Source of the DNA: Biomphalaria glabrata
Lineage: Eukaryota; Mollusca; Gastropoda; Planorbidae
Length of the DNA stretch: 64,000 nucleotides
Assembly (NCBI RefSeq): GCF_947242115.1
Contig: NC_074715.1
Span: 33,121,086-33,185,085 of the forward strand
Direction: 5' to 3'
Each line of letters opens with the position of its first letter. The stretch's first letter is position 1. Positions 11,301 through 24,444 of the stretch are shown piece by piece. The notes under the pieces were generated by a model. The model did not search any database. It worked only from the letters and a program-made list of their open reading frames with translations, and was not told the origin of the DNA. The position numbers were made by a program, and so were the translations under genes.

Positions 11301-14300
11301 GATAATTAAATATAGATCTGTTAAATAGGCCCAATAAATAATGAGCACATTTTTTTCTATTAAAATATAAAATCTCAAATGTGGAATTAAAAAAAAAAAA
11401 AGAACAATGCAGTGTACAAACAATTTTTTTTTTTTTTTTTTACATCTAATTTTGTTGAATCTAAATTTGTGATTTTTTTATTTTTAAAATCTCTAATTAG
11501 ATTTCTAGTTGAAAGACTTTTATAGTCATTATAGTTGTCAAATTATTGATCTGTTATTGTCAACAGATATTCTAATGGCCTTACATACATCTATACATTA
11601 TGTGTAGTTTGTTAATTCACAAAGTAGAATTTAAACTGCTAAAATACTTGTGTTTGGGAAGGTTTAGGATAAACAAATTCATGGCTCAAAATACTGGTTG
11701 GACAGGTAGGTTGGTGGATGCAGTTCTCAAAAACAACTCTTAATAGTTTTTTCTACAAATTAGACAGTGGATGTATATCTTGTGGGAAAAGAATTACTAG
11801 CTATTTGGCCACACTGGGAAAACTCTAGCTTGACCATTACAATTTTTCCAAGTATAAAAAAAAATAATTTAAATTTGGCTAGAGGACTACCACGCCTTCT
11901 GGTATTTCTGGATGTAGGCCCAATTCATTAAAGAGTTAAATAAATTAATAGCAAGCCTGTATCAATAGGCTTATCATTAGAATTTTTTGTACTCTTGACT
12001 TTTTTTTTTATACATAACCAGGATTTTATTATTGGGGTTGATAGAAAATTTTCAATTTTTTAAAACATTTATCATTCATTAGTTATTAAGAGTACAATAT
12101 TTGCTCTTAAGAAATAATAATCAGCTTCATGAAGGAGGAATTGTCTTTTTTTTTTAACTTCTTAATTGCTGATAAGTTTACAAGTTTTGACAAAATTAAG
12201 CTAAATGATGTTTTATTTATCTATTTTTTTTTTTTTTTTTTGAGATCTAGATTATAGAAATATTAAACTTTTAAAAAACTTTTTGTTAATACCAACAAAT
12301 GATGAAATATGTTTTCAGGATCCGAAGTGGCTAAGTACTGTGAAAAACACTTCCCAGACTTTGTTAAAACTTTGATGGCAGAGCAGGATGGATTTAGTGA
12401 TAATATCAAACAGTTTATACAGTTGGCCTTTTTAACATTTGATGCTACCTTGACAGATGAGGATGTGATTAAGGAGCTCAAAGAACTTGCTGGTAAAGAT
12501 GATGATGTTGAAGATGAGGAAGAAGGTAAAAAGAATTTATGTATTTTATTTATACTGTTCTTTATTTTGCAATACTAAATTATTTTTAATATTTAATAAA
12601 AACATTATTGGAAAAACCATTTACAAGTATCCTGTTTAATTTATAATTGTTTATTGTTTTTTTAAAACTATTCTTGTATAGTGCATCTTTCATGCTCTGT
12701 GTGTGCTGGTCCGATCTTTTTTGTGGACCTTGTTTAGGGAGGGGTTTTTGTGCTGACTTTTGGCTCAGCAAACACACCAGATCTCAAGTTGAGGATTTAA
12801 ACTTGAGCACCCTTTCTAAGTAGCCAAGGGGCTTATGTCCCCTTCATTCACATTGAAATAAGTTGTTTGTGGTTACTAACAAAAATAGGCAACTAGCTCC
12901 CATTTTATTTTATTTTTTTCAAAGCCAAATTGTCAAACCTCCTAAGTGAAAAACTTATGAAAGTCTTTTTTATGTATTGTAAAATTAATTAAAGTACCAT
13001 TGTCATTTGTAGTCTTTAACCCCAACAGACGGTAAACCCACTTTTCTGGGAAATTTTTAAATTACCTATATATGTGTCCTCGCTGAATCGCGTCAGAATC
13101 TAAAAATAGGTCATGAATTGTGTTGAAACTTTTATATTAACCATTAACAATGTCTGCCTCCTTCACTGCATATGTTTACATCAAATAAGTGTGGAAATTT
13201 TTAGAAAATTCACAATAAAATTGAATCAAACAGGTATATGGTAGGTCTAAGTTTGTAATAATTTTATTAAAAATAATGGCAAAGTGAGGTTTAGGGACTA
13301 AGGGCTGGTGGAGTTTAGCTAAGTAAACATACTTTTAGGTGTGTGTTTACATTTTTTTATGTGAAAAAAAAATTAACATGATTTAAAATTTGTCATTCGA
13401 TTTGCAAGTTTATATTAAATACTTCTTAAACAAAAAAACAACAACTGGCTATTTGAAAACTGTTACATTCCATAGTTTATATTGTATGCTCTACACACAG
13501 TCTGTCAATGTTCTCCTTAAAATTATAGGAACACTTGGACTTACTATGGAAATTTTCGTTACATTTTATCAATCAACACCTTGCAATCCAACACGTCAAC
13601 ACTTCATAGCCCATAAAAATAAATTAATTTTTCTTCAACACAGATTTAAAAAATGGAAGCTCATTCATCTATCCAAAACTGACCATGAATTGTTATTTTC
13701 AGGTGACCCAGTTGGTAGAACAGAAACAGATATGCTTAAAGAAGAAGCTAATATGCCCTTGGACCAACTTCTTGCACAGTACAAAAGCAAAGATGAAAAC
13801 AAGGATTTCAAGAGTCCATTTTTAATTGCACAACGCAAGACTTTAAAAGGTTCAAAAAAAGATGATGAAAACGGAGACGCTTCATCAATCTCTGTGTCTT
13901 CTTCATCATCTGCTGCTAAAGACCAAGATTCAGACACCTTACTAAATGGGGTAGACAATGAAAACAACTCTAGCAGCTGTGCGGACTTGGAAATCTTAGA
14001 TAATGAAACAAATAGTGACAAACAGAAAGATAGTGTGATAGAAAACAATAACGAAAAATCTTCAGCGGACCTAGACAGCCAAACAGACAAAGAAGTAACC
14101 TGCAGTTCTTCCTCAACAGGAGGATCTAGCTGCATAACATCAGGATCAAGAAGCATATCTGGGAGCTCTTCGGCTGAGGCTGCTTTGCCCAATGAGGTAT
14201 ATTGTTTTAGTTACTTAGCATTTTTCCTTGGTGCATACATACTTTTAGTAGCTATGTAAATAACCATTTTATTTAAGGATCTTATTTTCCTTTCCAACTT

Positions 14301-17300
14301 TGCTTTCATGGACTAGGAGTTGCATGAATCTTGCATGAAGAGCATATCTATTTTAATAATCTGTTAGCACATTCGTGGTCTGAGACTATAGCTTCTGTGT
14401 ACTTGAAGCCCTTGACACTTTCAAGCTTCTCAAATGAGATTCTTTGTGTCATTGGTAAATCTACTAGACATCCTAGTGGCTCTAGTCTTCATGGTTCTTG
14501 TTTGCACTTTGTCAGTTTCAGCTTCAGTACTTTATTATTATTTGATTTATTTATTTAAAAAAAATCTGATTTCCATGCTTTGCTCCAGTAAAAAAAAAAA
14601 TTGGTACAATGATTTTCATTTCATACGAAAAAAATTGTTTAATGTTTAAATTTTGAATATTGTGACCAGATCTTTTCCAACCCACTTCCTAATAACACAC
14701 ACACTTTTCAATAGTTTGTGAATTCTGTTAGCAATTTATAATAAAATACATCCTCCACCCTATGAAACTGGCATAATTTAGCCCCACCTCAGTACATGCT
14801 CAAACACTTGCTTCCTTGCCCAATCATTTGTAGCCATGTTGTCTTTTCCTTGGGGAGCTGTCTTAAGCACTATTAGGCCCCCTTCTCACTCATTCCTTTG
14901 GCTCATCATTGTGTCAAGATCTGTTTACATTGTTTGAACAGAAAATATTGAAAAAAAAGGTTTCACTTTGTTAGATGTGAATTTTGTATAAACAGGAGCA
15001 GCCATCTGGCTCTGGACTGTCGAGTCCTGGAATCAGGAAAAGCAAGGCGAAAGCAGCTGCAGAAATGGCTAAACTGGATGGCGATGTGAATTCTAGTGAT
15101 GAGGAAGATGATGATGAGGAAGATGAAGATATGTGGGAGGACATGAGGTAATACATTTACTAAAACTTGTACGATTTTTCTCATTTTGGAACTTTTTTTT
15201 TTTTTTTTTTTGAAAACTTAAGACAACTAAAAATTATGGTTTAAAAATTTTGAATTTAAGTACAATGCCCTGTTATTTTATTTGTACTTGTTATAAATAC
15301 ATACAAATATATTTCATATATATTACATTGTAACTACCACTCACTCATTCCAAAAAGGAATTAGTAATATTTCAACTTTGATTATCTTTAGTGATGATGA
15401 TGATGAAGATGATGATGAGGATGGGGATCAAGATGAAGATGTACCTATGATGGATGTATCTAACGAAGAGGTTTCTACATATTTTTTTTTAGAGATAATG
15501 TAGTATGTACTAAAATAACTAATGTTTTCAAAAATAGCTGAATGACAAGAAAATTAAGAAAATTTAAGTAGCTCTATAATTTAAGAGGAGACCAAAACAC
15601 ACGTGGGGCAGTCCATTGGTAAAATTATTTCTAACCTGATGATTTCTTCTAGTACTTCAATAAATTTACTTCTCTAATATTGCATTATGTTATTTGTAGA
15701 AACAACACTACTCAAATGTAGGCATCATTGGGTAATGAACCATAACACTTATTACTTTATTACATATATTGAATTTCATAAAGTTCAACTTGTAGCATTT
15801 TCAGTTCGAGTGATGAATGTAATTATGACCCTGCATCACTTCCCAGTAGAAACAGATTATTCTCTACTTTGTCATAATTCTTGTCCATTGTGACAATGTC
15901 CATATCTTTTTTTTTTTATTATTTCATATTTGTTTGTGGGTATATCACACACACATATTATTTTTCATCTGTTCTAGAACATTAGGTCATATTCTTTAAA
16001 TAATAAAATGAGTTCTGTTTCAGCCTGGATCTGATAGTGGATGCACTGCATGTGTCTGTTTGCTCCAGGGAAAGCAGCTCATTGTTGCCAATGCTGGAGA
16101 CTCTAGATGTGTGCTGTCAAGGGCTGGAAAGGCCATTGAACTCTCTTTTGACCACAAACCTGAAGATGAATGTGAGAAAACTAGAATAGAAAGGGCTGGT
16201 GGAAAGGTGACCAGTGATGGGCGTGTAAATGGTGGTTTGAATCTCTCTCGGGCTATAGGTGAGAGCTATCTTATTTTGTCCTCAACAGTATTATTTATAG
16301 GTGTTGTTGCTGTAAGTAAAGGCTTAGATATTTACACAAAAATTTCTTGAAGGTTAAAGCAAACATTTTGAAGATTTGTTGACATCAGAAGTAATTATTA
16401 ATCATCATTTTTCTTTATTGAAAATGCTAACATTTTTGTACTTATAATAAAAATTAAAATGAAAAAAAAATGTTTTCAGCAAGATTTAATGAAAACTTTA
16501 CAGATGCTTTTTATATAATCAAATGACTAGTTGTTTTTTTTTTGTTTTTATTTACTTTTTTTTTTTTTTTTTTTGTAAAGTAATTTAATGACAATTATAG
16601 TTAAAATAATTTCTGTAGCAAAATAGGTTTTAGCACTTTTTTCAGACGTTTACTAATAATTCCTTTTTTTTTCTCTATCAGGAGACCATGTATACAAACG
16701 CAACAAAGATTTACCAGCAAAAGAACAGATGATCACATCTCTTCCTGATGTTAAAATAGCAGAGCTGTGTCCAGAAGATCAGTTCTTCGTTGTAGCTTGT
16801 GATGGCATTTGGTTAAGTATTGTTCTTTTTTTGTTGATATTTCTTTGAACATAAATTCAGCAGAGTATTATCATTTGGGAAGGCGCTGTGGCTGAGCGGT
16901 AAAGCGCTTGGCTTCTGAACCAGGGTTCAAATCCTGGTGAAGACTGGGATTTTTAATTACGGGATCTTCTGGCACCTCTGAGTCTACCCAGCTCTAATGG
17001 GTACCTGGCATTAGTTGGGGAAAAGTAAAGTCAGTTGGTCGTTGTGCTGGCCACATGACACCCTTATTAACCATAAGCCAAGAAACAGATGACATCATTT
17101 GCCCTATAGACCACAAGGTCTGAAAGGGGAACTTTACTTTATGATTATGTCATCATTTAAAAATAACAATTTGAATATAAAATAAGGTTGAAAATTATTT
17201 TTTTAAATTTTGCTTCATCTTACTTTTAGGAATTATATGTCAAGCCAAGAAGTAGTTGACTATGTCTTAGAGAAATTGAAAGACCCAGAAAAACGTCAGA

Positions 17301-18318
17301 AACCTTCTTTAATTTGTGAAGAGGTAAGATTTTGCCAACACATTTTTATTATTTTTGACTCTACCAGATTTGTAGCATTGTTGGTAGAAGGTTTATGTGT
17401 ATAGAAGGGTCCTTACCTGTTAGCTTGTTCAGAGGACAAAGGCCCCTGAGTTAATGACATAAATAGTCTAGTGATACAAGGACAATAAAAATACAGCTGT
17501 AGAACAAGAAGACATGTTTTTATTATGAGTCTGAGTTGAATAATACTGACAATAAATTGATAGTGAATTTACATATAACAAACATACCATACATACACTG
17601 ATGTTCAATATTACAATCACCAAGTAGTATCATTCAAACCTACAACTTAAACTAACATAACTCATGACAGCTTGTTTGATAGCAAAAGATAAATAAATAG
17701 AATAAAGTCTGAAAGAAATTGGTCCCTAGATTTAAGATTTGATTTCTTTATCAGATCTTTTTTTTTCTTCTTATTATTGTTATGATCATGGCTAGTCCAT
17801 TCCTGTAGCTTTTCTTTCACTATGATCAATTTAGTTTTGAACTTTCTGTTTTTTAACAGATTTGTTTTTTCCTATTATTTGTGTGACAGATAATGGCTAC
17901 TCCACTCTTAAAGCTTAAACATTTAAAGTTCTTTCTTCACTATAATTAATTAAATTTTGAACTCAACTTTTTTTTTTAGTTTATAATGTTCACCAGTTAA
18001 AAATCTTATTCTTTTCTCCAGCTGTTTGATCATTGTCTTGCACCCAATACATTTGGTGATGGTACTGGATGTGATAATATGACCTGTATTATTGTAGTCT
18101 TGGATAGCTTCCAACCTGCAACCAGTGAGCAAGTTTCCACACAGGCTTCAGAAAATGTACCACACAACGTAGAGGAGGACAGAGATGTGCCATTGAAGGG
18201 CAGTGATAGTGCTGATAAAACAGAACAAGATGCTACTGGGTCCATAAAGAGATGCTCAGATAATGTGGAGGCTAATGAAGGCAAGCGGATCAAACTAGGG
18301 GGAGAAGAGCTTGTTTAG
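5360..18318 (+). CDS. PPM1G: Protein phosphatase 1G (PP2C gamma), ten coding exons
   Basis: Complete metal-dependent Ser/Thr phosphatase of the PPM family, nuclear in vertebrates and linked to pre-mRNA splicing and histone dephosphorylation. Exons: 5360-5470, 10110-10185, 12319-12525, 13703-14196, 14996-15147, 15392-15470, 16024-16258, 16682-16811, 17230-17323, 18022-18318; all have AG/GT borders and phases join to 624 aa (human 546, from memory). The start [10 protein letters not shown] fits the conserved MGAYLS N-terminus. PP2C motifs: GWRITQEDAH at 31-40, DGHGG at 59-63, NAGDSR at 396-401, ACDGIW ending at 495, and [11 protein letters not shown] at 538-548 with metal-ligand Asp544. As in vertebrate PPM1G the fold is split by a long acidic insert, here Ser-rich in exon 4 and Asp/Glu-rich in exons 5-6. 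The basic tail KRIKLG may be a nuclear signal. The large exon 4 insert explains the extra length. Confidence 0.95.
5471..10109 (+). other. PPM1G intron 1 (4.6 kb)
   Basis: Spans from the GT donor after exon 1 to the TTTCAG acceptor before exon 2. It holds AT-rich DNA, TAGATC clusters (5480-5640, 8520-8600), a second ETS/CRE-like cluster near 6668-6696 and a short minisatellite at 9200-9325. A possible degenerate inverted repeat is marked by 'cggcca' words near 6860-6890 and 7113-7143. No exon of another gene is supportable. Confidence 0.6.
9200..9325. repeat. Short minisatellite, AATTGGTTCAGAAATG units
   Basis: About five imperfect copies of a 26-28-bp unit built on ATTGGTTCAGAAATG, inside PPM1G intron 1. 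Confidence 0.65.
10186..12318 (+). other. PPM1G intron 2
   Basis: AT-rich intron with several poly-T and poly-A runs. Nothing else was recognised in it. Confidence 0.6.
16878..17141 (+). mobile_element. tRNA-derived SINE (family 1) in PPM1G intron 8
   Basis: The head has pol III promoter boxes: A-box-like TGGCTGAGCGGTAAAGCG and B-box GGTTCAAATCC. The body includes 'gttgtgctggccacatgacac' and ends 'aggtctgaaaggggaacttta'. A second full-length copy lies at 42532-42802 and a 5'-truncated one at 19912-19996, showing dispersal by retrotransposition. It is not a functional tRNA gene, since the sequence after the B box does not close an acceptor stem. Confidence 0.85.
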
Positions 18319-19911
18319 GTGTTATTGAGTCTAGTATTACTTTGTTCAAAACTGTTTTTACATGATTTAGGGCATAATGCTACGGATACGTACATCAGTC
18401 ATTGTGGTTACTGCTCTTTTGGTTAAGTAGTGCTTTAAGTCTATACATACATAGTCATTAAACTGACTTAAGTTGCACCTACATAATTATGTGTGTGTGT
18501 GTATATATAGTATATATATATATGTATATTTTTTTTATACTATTGGACACCAGCAGAAAAAATTGCATCAGAGTTGAATGAAAGATGAATCTGATGAGTT
18601 GAAAACTTGTGTGTGAGAAAGAAAGAATCATGTCATTGGATGAGCCTGATAGTGAATATATGCAACTCAAATATTTTGAATGGCAATGCCATGGAAAGAA
18701 AATTTTTAACATGTAGCATTTTGTTATAATGATGTTTTTGTCTTTGAGTTTCTACAATTAATACTTTTATAGTTTATTCTTTATTTTGTTTCAGGCAGGG
18801 ACATTTAAAAAAAATAATTTCAAGGCTTTGCTGAAAATTTCTAGTTTTTATTTTCATTTTTGTCATATGAAAGAATATCATTCTTAGTAAATTGTTGATT
18901 AACAGGATTAAATCTTTTTTTGTTGTTGTTATTATAAATTTTTTTGTGTGAGTCGTGTGGATTTTTTGTTATTGTAATGTGATTTGTTTTACAAATCTTG
19001 TGTTGGAAACAATATAATTTCTAGTTACTGATGTATTTTTCTTTTTAGAATAAAGTACTATGAGAAAGAAAGTAGCTAATTTAATGTGAATTATGGATTT
19101 GTTTTGTTTTATACTTTTTTGGTAAACATTAATATACTTTAGCCTTTTTGTATATTTGCTATGTATAACTATTTTAGTGGAACTGATTACAGTCTATGCA
19201 GTAGCCAGATATAATTTTGACTGAAGAGTTATTGATCTTGGTCTCCCATTGGCTACCCAGTGTTTTTTCTTAGCCAAAAGTCATTAGCCTATGGTTATGT
19301 TGTACAGATCTGGTGAATACTTGTATCATTTTTTTTTTCCTGTATATTTGATGTCGATGTGCAGCCATGAAGCCATCATTCCAATAACCTCCACTTAGAA
19401 GAAACACTATGTAATAGCATTGATCGATTGCTATGTAACCATACTTAAGTTTTATTTAAAAAAAAACAGAAGTGTTAAAGCTCTGAAGTTTTACCTTAAT
19501 TTCATCTGGCAACTTGAGGCATAAAACTTTCTGAAAAACCAGCATCAGTGGGCATCCAAATCTTTTTGATATAGATAAATCAATATAGTACTATTGCCTT
19601 AGGTCTTGTTAATGTGAATAGGGAAAATCCATTGTTTACAAAATTTTCTCAATATAAATTTTAAATGATTTTAAAAAATATTGCTTTAAAAAAAAATCTC
19701 AAACTATCTGTAGAAAGTATATGATTAGAAGTAACCAACAAAGCCTACACATCTGAAGCTCAAAATAGACATTAATGCAAATTTACTGATGAAGGGTGAA
19801 TCTTTAAAAAGAATTTATTTATGCAGAAAATATAGGGCATCTTTAATTGAATTGACTTTTAATAAATGGTTTAGACATTTCTGAAGAAATGATCAAACAT
19901 TAATAATATCT
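18319..19911. other. PPM1G 3' UTR and tail-to-tail intergenic DNA
   Basis: A candidate polyadenylation signal AATAAA lies at 19049-19054, which would give a 3' UTR of about 0.7 kb; other AATAAA words further on are possible. A short TA/GT microsatellite lies at about 18490-18530. No gene seen. Confidence 0.45.
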
Positions 19912-19996
19912 CACCCTTGTTAACCGTGGGCCACAAAAACATATGATCTTTATATCATGCGCCCCATAGACCGCAAGGTCTGAAGGGGGAACTTTT
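19912..19996 (+). mobile_element. 5'-truncated copy of SINE family 1
   Basis: Matches only the 3' end of the SINE at 16878-17141, from 'cacccttgttaacc' to 'aggtctgaagggggaactttt'. 5' truncation is usual for retrotransposed copies. Confidence 0.75.
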
Positions 19997-21968
19997 TAAA
20001 TAATAAGTCAATAAAAATCAAAATTGTATTCTTAGCTTAATTATTTTTAGAAATATTAGCTAGCTGTTTATGAATGTTACAATTCTTAAGCTGTATTTTA
20101 GTAACACCTTTTCGTAGTTGTTGCTTATTTGAAATGCATTAGTATAATGCACATTAAAGCCAGAGTTTTATTTTGACCGTGCATTCCAAAAAAAAATAAT
20201 TTTGTTAAAAATTCACATAATTGTAGTCATTGACTAATTTCCGTCCACCTGTCATAACAACAAATAATCGAAATAAACAAAACATCAGATGACCAATCAC
20301 ATTTGTTTACTGTAAATACTGTATTCATTTTGTTCTTTATCATTTTTTTTAATACAGTAAAAGTACTTTTTTTTGTTTGTTATATTTCTTAAAGTTGCAG
20401 ATTTTTTTTTTAAACAACTCTGTGACTCATTGTTACTAGGTGCCTTGTATTCTGATCTATTCATTTTAATTCTGATCTATTCATTTTGAAAGTTTTCTTC
20501 AGTTTTTTTAAAAATTGATTTCTAGTCAGTTTGATCATTCAGTCTTTTTTAAACTAGATTCTATTAATGTTCGATTTTCTTTACTTTATAACTATAGCTA
20601 TATAACTAATACTGAAAAGGAGCAAGATTTGTTTGTATTTTATAAATCTTTAGTTATTTGTTTCAATATTTATTAAAAAAAACAACATTTGAATCATATA
20701 CTAAAACAAAAAAATTCTAACAAATTTTATAAAACCTAAACATTTAGCATATATAAAATGCTTTTATTGAACTTACTATGTCATATAGTTTCTGGTTATT
20801 AAAAATGTTGCTCAATTAATTTGACCAACTGTTAGCTTTCTGTGGTACAGTCATGTATACATGCAACAAAAAGTTGTCAGTTTCAATGTACTGTAAATAA
20901 AAACTTGTTTGATATCCAGTTAAACTTTGTCCTGTGTTTATAGTCTTGTTGTTTTAGATCTGTTTCTTATAAAAACAAAGTCATTCATGTCAATAATTGT
21001 GTATGTTGTGTTGTAAAACAAAAATAGCTCTGCTGCTAAAATTGATATCCACTCTAAATATGCTTGTTTTTTTTAGGGCCTGCCTAATTAATATAGATGA
21101 CAAAAGTATGAATGGCACACCACATGGTCTAACAGGCATCATTGGCAGAACAATTGTAAGGCTTTTATTTAAACATCAGTGTGGTATGTTTACAAATTAT
21201 CTTTCTGAAGTTCACTTTACATGTTACACTTAGCATTTTTATCACATTGAGGTGTAGCAGACTCTCTGGTACTAGTTGTAAAATCTGCTGAAGTGTATTT
21301 TTTATTCAAGTCAGAGAAAGATTTTCATCTTCCTTTTTAAGATCCTCTTAATTTCCATCAGCTGCTGTCGTGAACATAGGATTTCAAAAGTCTGATCTTT
21401 GTTTCAAATGTCATTGAAAACATACCATATAATAATTGGGAATGAATATATTGTATATTTGAATTAAAATGATGAATAATACTGCATGTCAACATGCAAC
21501 AACTCTTAAAGTATTTAAAACAAACCTAACAAAATTAATATGAGAACATATTCAAATTTAATGAAAAGCGGTTTTATCTTGAAAATGTAGAGTAATGCAT
21601 TTGTGACCATATCATTGTCACAACATCTGATCTCTTCTCCCAACCCAGTTAACTTAACTGGACATTTACATAATTCAATTTAATATGGACATTGCATTTA
21701 AATAATTCAACATTATTTTGATGGTCTTCATAAACGAAAACAAAATATTTTAAAAGACTGAGTATGCATCTTTTGAGCAGAAGAGTTTCTTTGTTTTGCA
21801 GATTTTTATAAAATTTTCAAAACATTAATTAGTCTCAAGAAAATCTTGTTCATAGCCAATGTTAGCATTAGGTCTATAACACAAATGTGTTTTAATGTAA
21901 GCAAAACTAATGACTCTTTATTTAAACACTGAGGAATGTTTCTTGATCCTACAGGGATAAAAACGTTT
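19997..21968. other. Intergenic DNA between PPM1G and alpha-kinase gene 1
   Basis: No supportable gene. An exon-like block at about 21078-21157 has a poly-T/AG acceptor-like start and a GTAAGG donor-like end, but it matches no family I know. On minus, an AATAAA signal (21917-21922) lies about 47 bases past the stop of the alpha-kinase gene and could be its polyadenylation signal. Confidence 0.45.
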
Positions 21969-24444
21969 TCATCTGTTGGTGAATTGAGCATCGGTAGTAT
22001 TTCTGGAAGAGAACATTAAAGGAGGTAATACAGAGTCCATTTCCCTGCCATTAGCATGCATGTTGTGAACTAATCTTCTCTGCAGGAGATTCATATTGAG
22101 AGTGTTTTCACTCCAACTTCTAAGTCTACTTTCTTCGTCATAAAGTGGGGTAGATGTCTGTAATGTGTCAGGTTCATCATAAGTTCTGCTACGCCCCCAC
22201 TGGTCTATGGGGGGCCTAACATTTGTGCTGTGATTTATGTCAAGCATAGGACAGCTGTTTGAGGCTGTAAGGACAGCATGGTTATTGTTCAGTTTTATTG
22301 AGTCATTTTCTGTGGAAATGTCACCAAGGCTCTCATAGGTAGGTGGTAAGGGTTCACCCTGGTTCAAGCCCTGAACATTTTCATAATAGCTACTGCGTCT
22401 TTGCCGTAGTGAAGATGCATTGGTTAAATCTGCCGCAATTTGTGTAGGCCTACTTTGCTGTCTGGTCTGATGGTCACTAGCATGTCTCCTTCTAATGCCA
22501 CTTACTGGTCTGCAAGATGAGCCATCTGTTGCATAGGGATCATCCGTATCTAAGCTGGCAGCACTGCTTGATTGAAAAATGATATTCTCAAAGTAAGGGG
22601 GAATCATCTGTTCAAAACGCTGTGCACAAGCTACAGAAAATGGTGGTGGTGGTGTCAGTGGAGTTGGCTTTGGCCAATTCTTACAGATATTAGTGCATTT
22701 GTGAAGCTTGAAAAACTCAGTCATCCCATATTCACCTTTGTCAAATAGACCATAACGTTTGTTAAGTGAGTGAATAGTGGAGTCTGTGAAGATATAGTAG
22801 GGCAATGAGTCCCTGTTCTGGCACACTCCTTGGAAATCACATGCAACGAATTGTCCATCAGAATATTTATAAGTGAAGTGAGAAAATGTTTGTAAGTGTT
22901 TAGAATCTGCATGCTCTTCCTTGTGATGTTCAGCTGTCCAAGGACAGTATCGCACCATGTGTCCTACAACAGATAATGACAAGGAAATAAATATTACTAT
23001 TGCTCTAAATGCATTTTAAAGAATCCAAACATTTGTCTTGCAAATTGAAATTAGTTCTAAGGGAGGTTTGAGCTTGTTCTAATAGATTCATTTTTATTAT
23101 TAAAATAAAATTACTATGTTAAGAAAGACAAAGGCTTTCCTTTTTTTTTCTAAACTCTAAGGTTAACAGACATAAAATTAGGTCAGTTTTGTTTCAGTAA
23201 ATAAATATTTAATGTTTTTTTTTTAATAAATTAAGTGTAGATACAGCATATCTTAGCATACCAGGAATAAGTTCCTCTATAGATATCCATTCATCTTGGT
23301 CTAGACTTCTCTTCCCTTTCCGTGAAGCTAACCATTTGTTTAAGTTGGAAACTTTGTCCATCTGTACAATGCCAGGTACTACAACCTGAGAAAAATAATT
23401 CATTTATCACGAACGTGACTCATATGTATACAATAAAAAAAATACTTCAGATATAAAATCTGGCACAACTTGATGAAAATAAAAGGCATATACTCTATGT
23501 ACCCTTATTTTGCATTCTCCAGGAAATTGTAAAATAAACTCTGCAGCTAACTTTTTGGTCAGATAAGACTTCTGAACCTCGAAAGTCCAAAGTTCTTTGG
23601 TGCCTTGGATATCTGTGAATGCCTTGGTTACAACCTTTTCCCATTGCCGAGGACCATGTCCCAGCAAAACACCCTTATACATTGTTTTCTTACAGCCTCT
23701 TTTGAAAGGTTTCATTGTTAGTCCTACCTGAAATGCAATTAAAAAACAAAACAAAAAGGTAGCTATACGTTTTAGTTGACAATTAAGCTGGTTCAATTTT
23801 TTTAGCCCTAAACAACAACATCTGCTTTTATACATATACATTTTTATTCTTTCGTATATTATTACCTGGCACATGCTTTGGAAGAGGCTAAGCAAATTGT
23901 CTTCCTGCGTACCTCCCGCCCCTCACCACAAAATAGTATTAGGCATTAGGCTTAGTTCAACTTTGTGGACTGGAAAATACACCCGTCTACGAATAGTTGG
24001 AATAGACTGGTCTGCAAGCACCTGAGATATACCCGAGACCATCTTGATGTAATTCGGGAGTGCATAGGCCTACTACAAAGCATAGTTCATTACTTTGTAG
24101 TCTTTTAAGTCATTTAAATTTAAATGTCTCTATAATAATGGCTGTAATAAGTATAAGAAAAAATACTGATGTTTAGCTAACGATTGTATAAGCCCTCTTA
24201 GATAGCATAGAATGCAGCTTACAGAAAATAATCTGAAACTCAATACTCTGCCCCATCTCTTCTCCTCCTTCAGGTGCCGATCCCTCCCCCTACCCAAGTC
24301 ATCAGACCATAAATTTGCCTACCCAATAACTAAATAATTTATGAACACACCAACCAACCTTGAATTTTAGTTTTAACTTACCCAGTATCTGTAGCCATCT
24401 CCCCCAGATATGCTCAAGGTTTCAGAAGTCATTGCCTGTCCCAT
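21969..24444 (-). CDS. Alpha-kinase (MHCK/EF2K type) protein, gene 1, four exons
   Basis: Atypical Ser/Thr kinase of the alpha-kinase fold, in the group often labelled vwkA-like in molluscs. Exons 5' to 3': 24444-24382, 23727-23503, 23385-23262, 22963-21969; phases join to 468 aa. The start MGQAMTSETL is shared exactly with the paralogue, and an in-frame stop lies upstream. Putative ATP-binding Lys56 sits in VVTKAF. FSHFTY (164-169) carries the first zinc-type His; DFQGV (180-184) is the metal/catalytic DxQG motif; the glycine loop is DKGEYGM (212-218); HKCTNIC (225-231) completes the zinc site. All key family motifs are present, so it should be active. The tail (235-468) is disordered and Ser/Pro-rich, with RRHAS (296-300), PPTY (344-347) and RLRSW (417-421). 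There is no signal peptide, membrane segment or von Willebrand domain, and the substrate is unknown. Confidence 0.88.

Noticed and set aside
13390-13702. Upstream part of the 289-codon frame at 13390-14259
   Set aside because: It precedes a clear TTTTCAG acceptor and is unlike PPM1G; it is intron 3 read-through, with the real exon starting at 13703.
13665-14192. 175-codon minus-strand frame
   Set aside because: Antisense shadow of PPM1G exon 4.
21078-21157. Exon-like block with acceptor and donor-like borders downstream of PPM1G
   Set aside because: No family match, a single short block, and no partner exon; could be a non-coding exon but cannot be supported.
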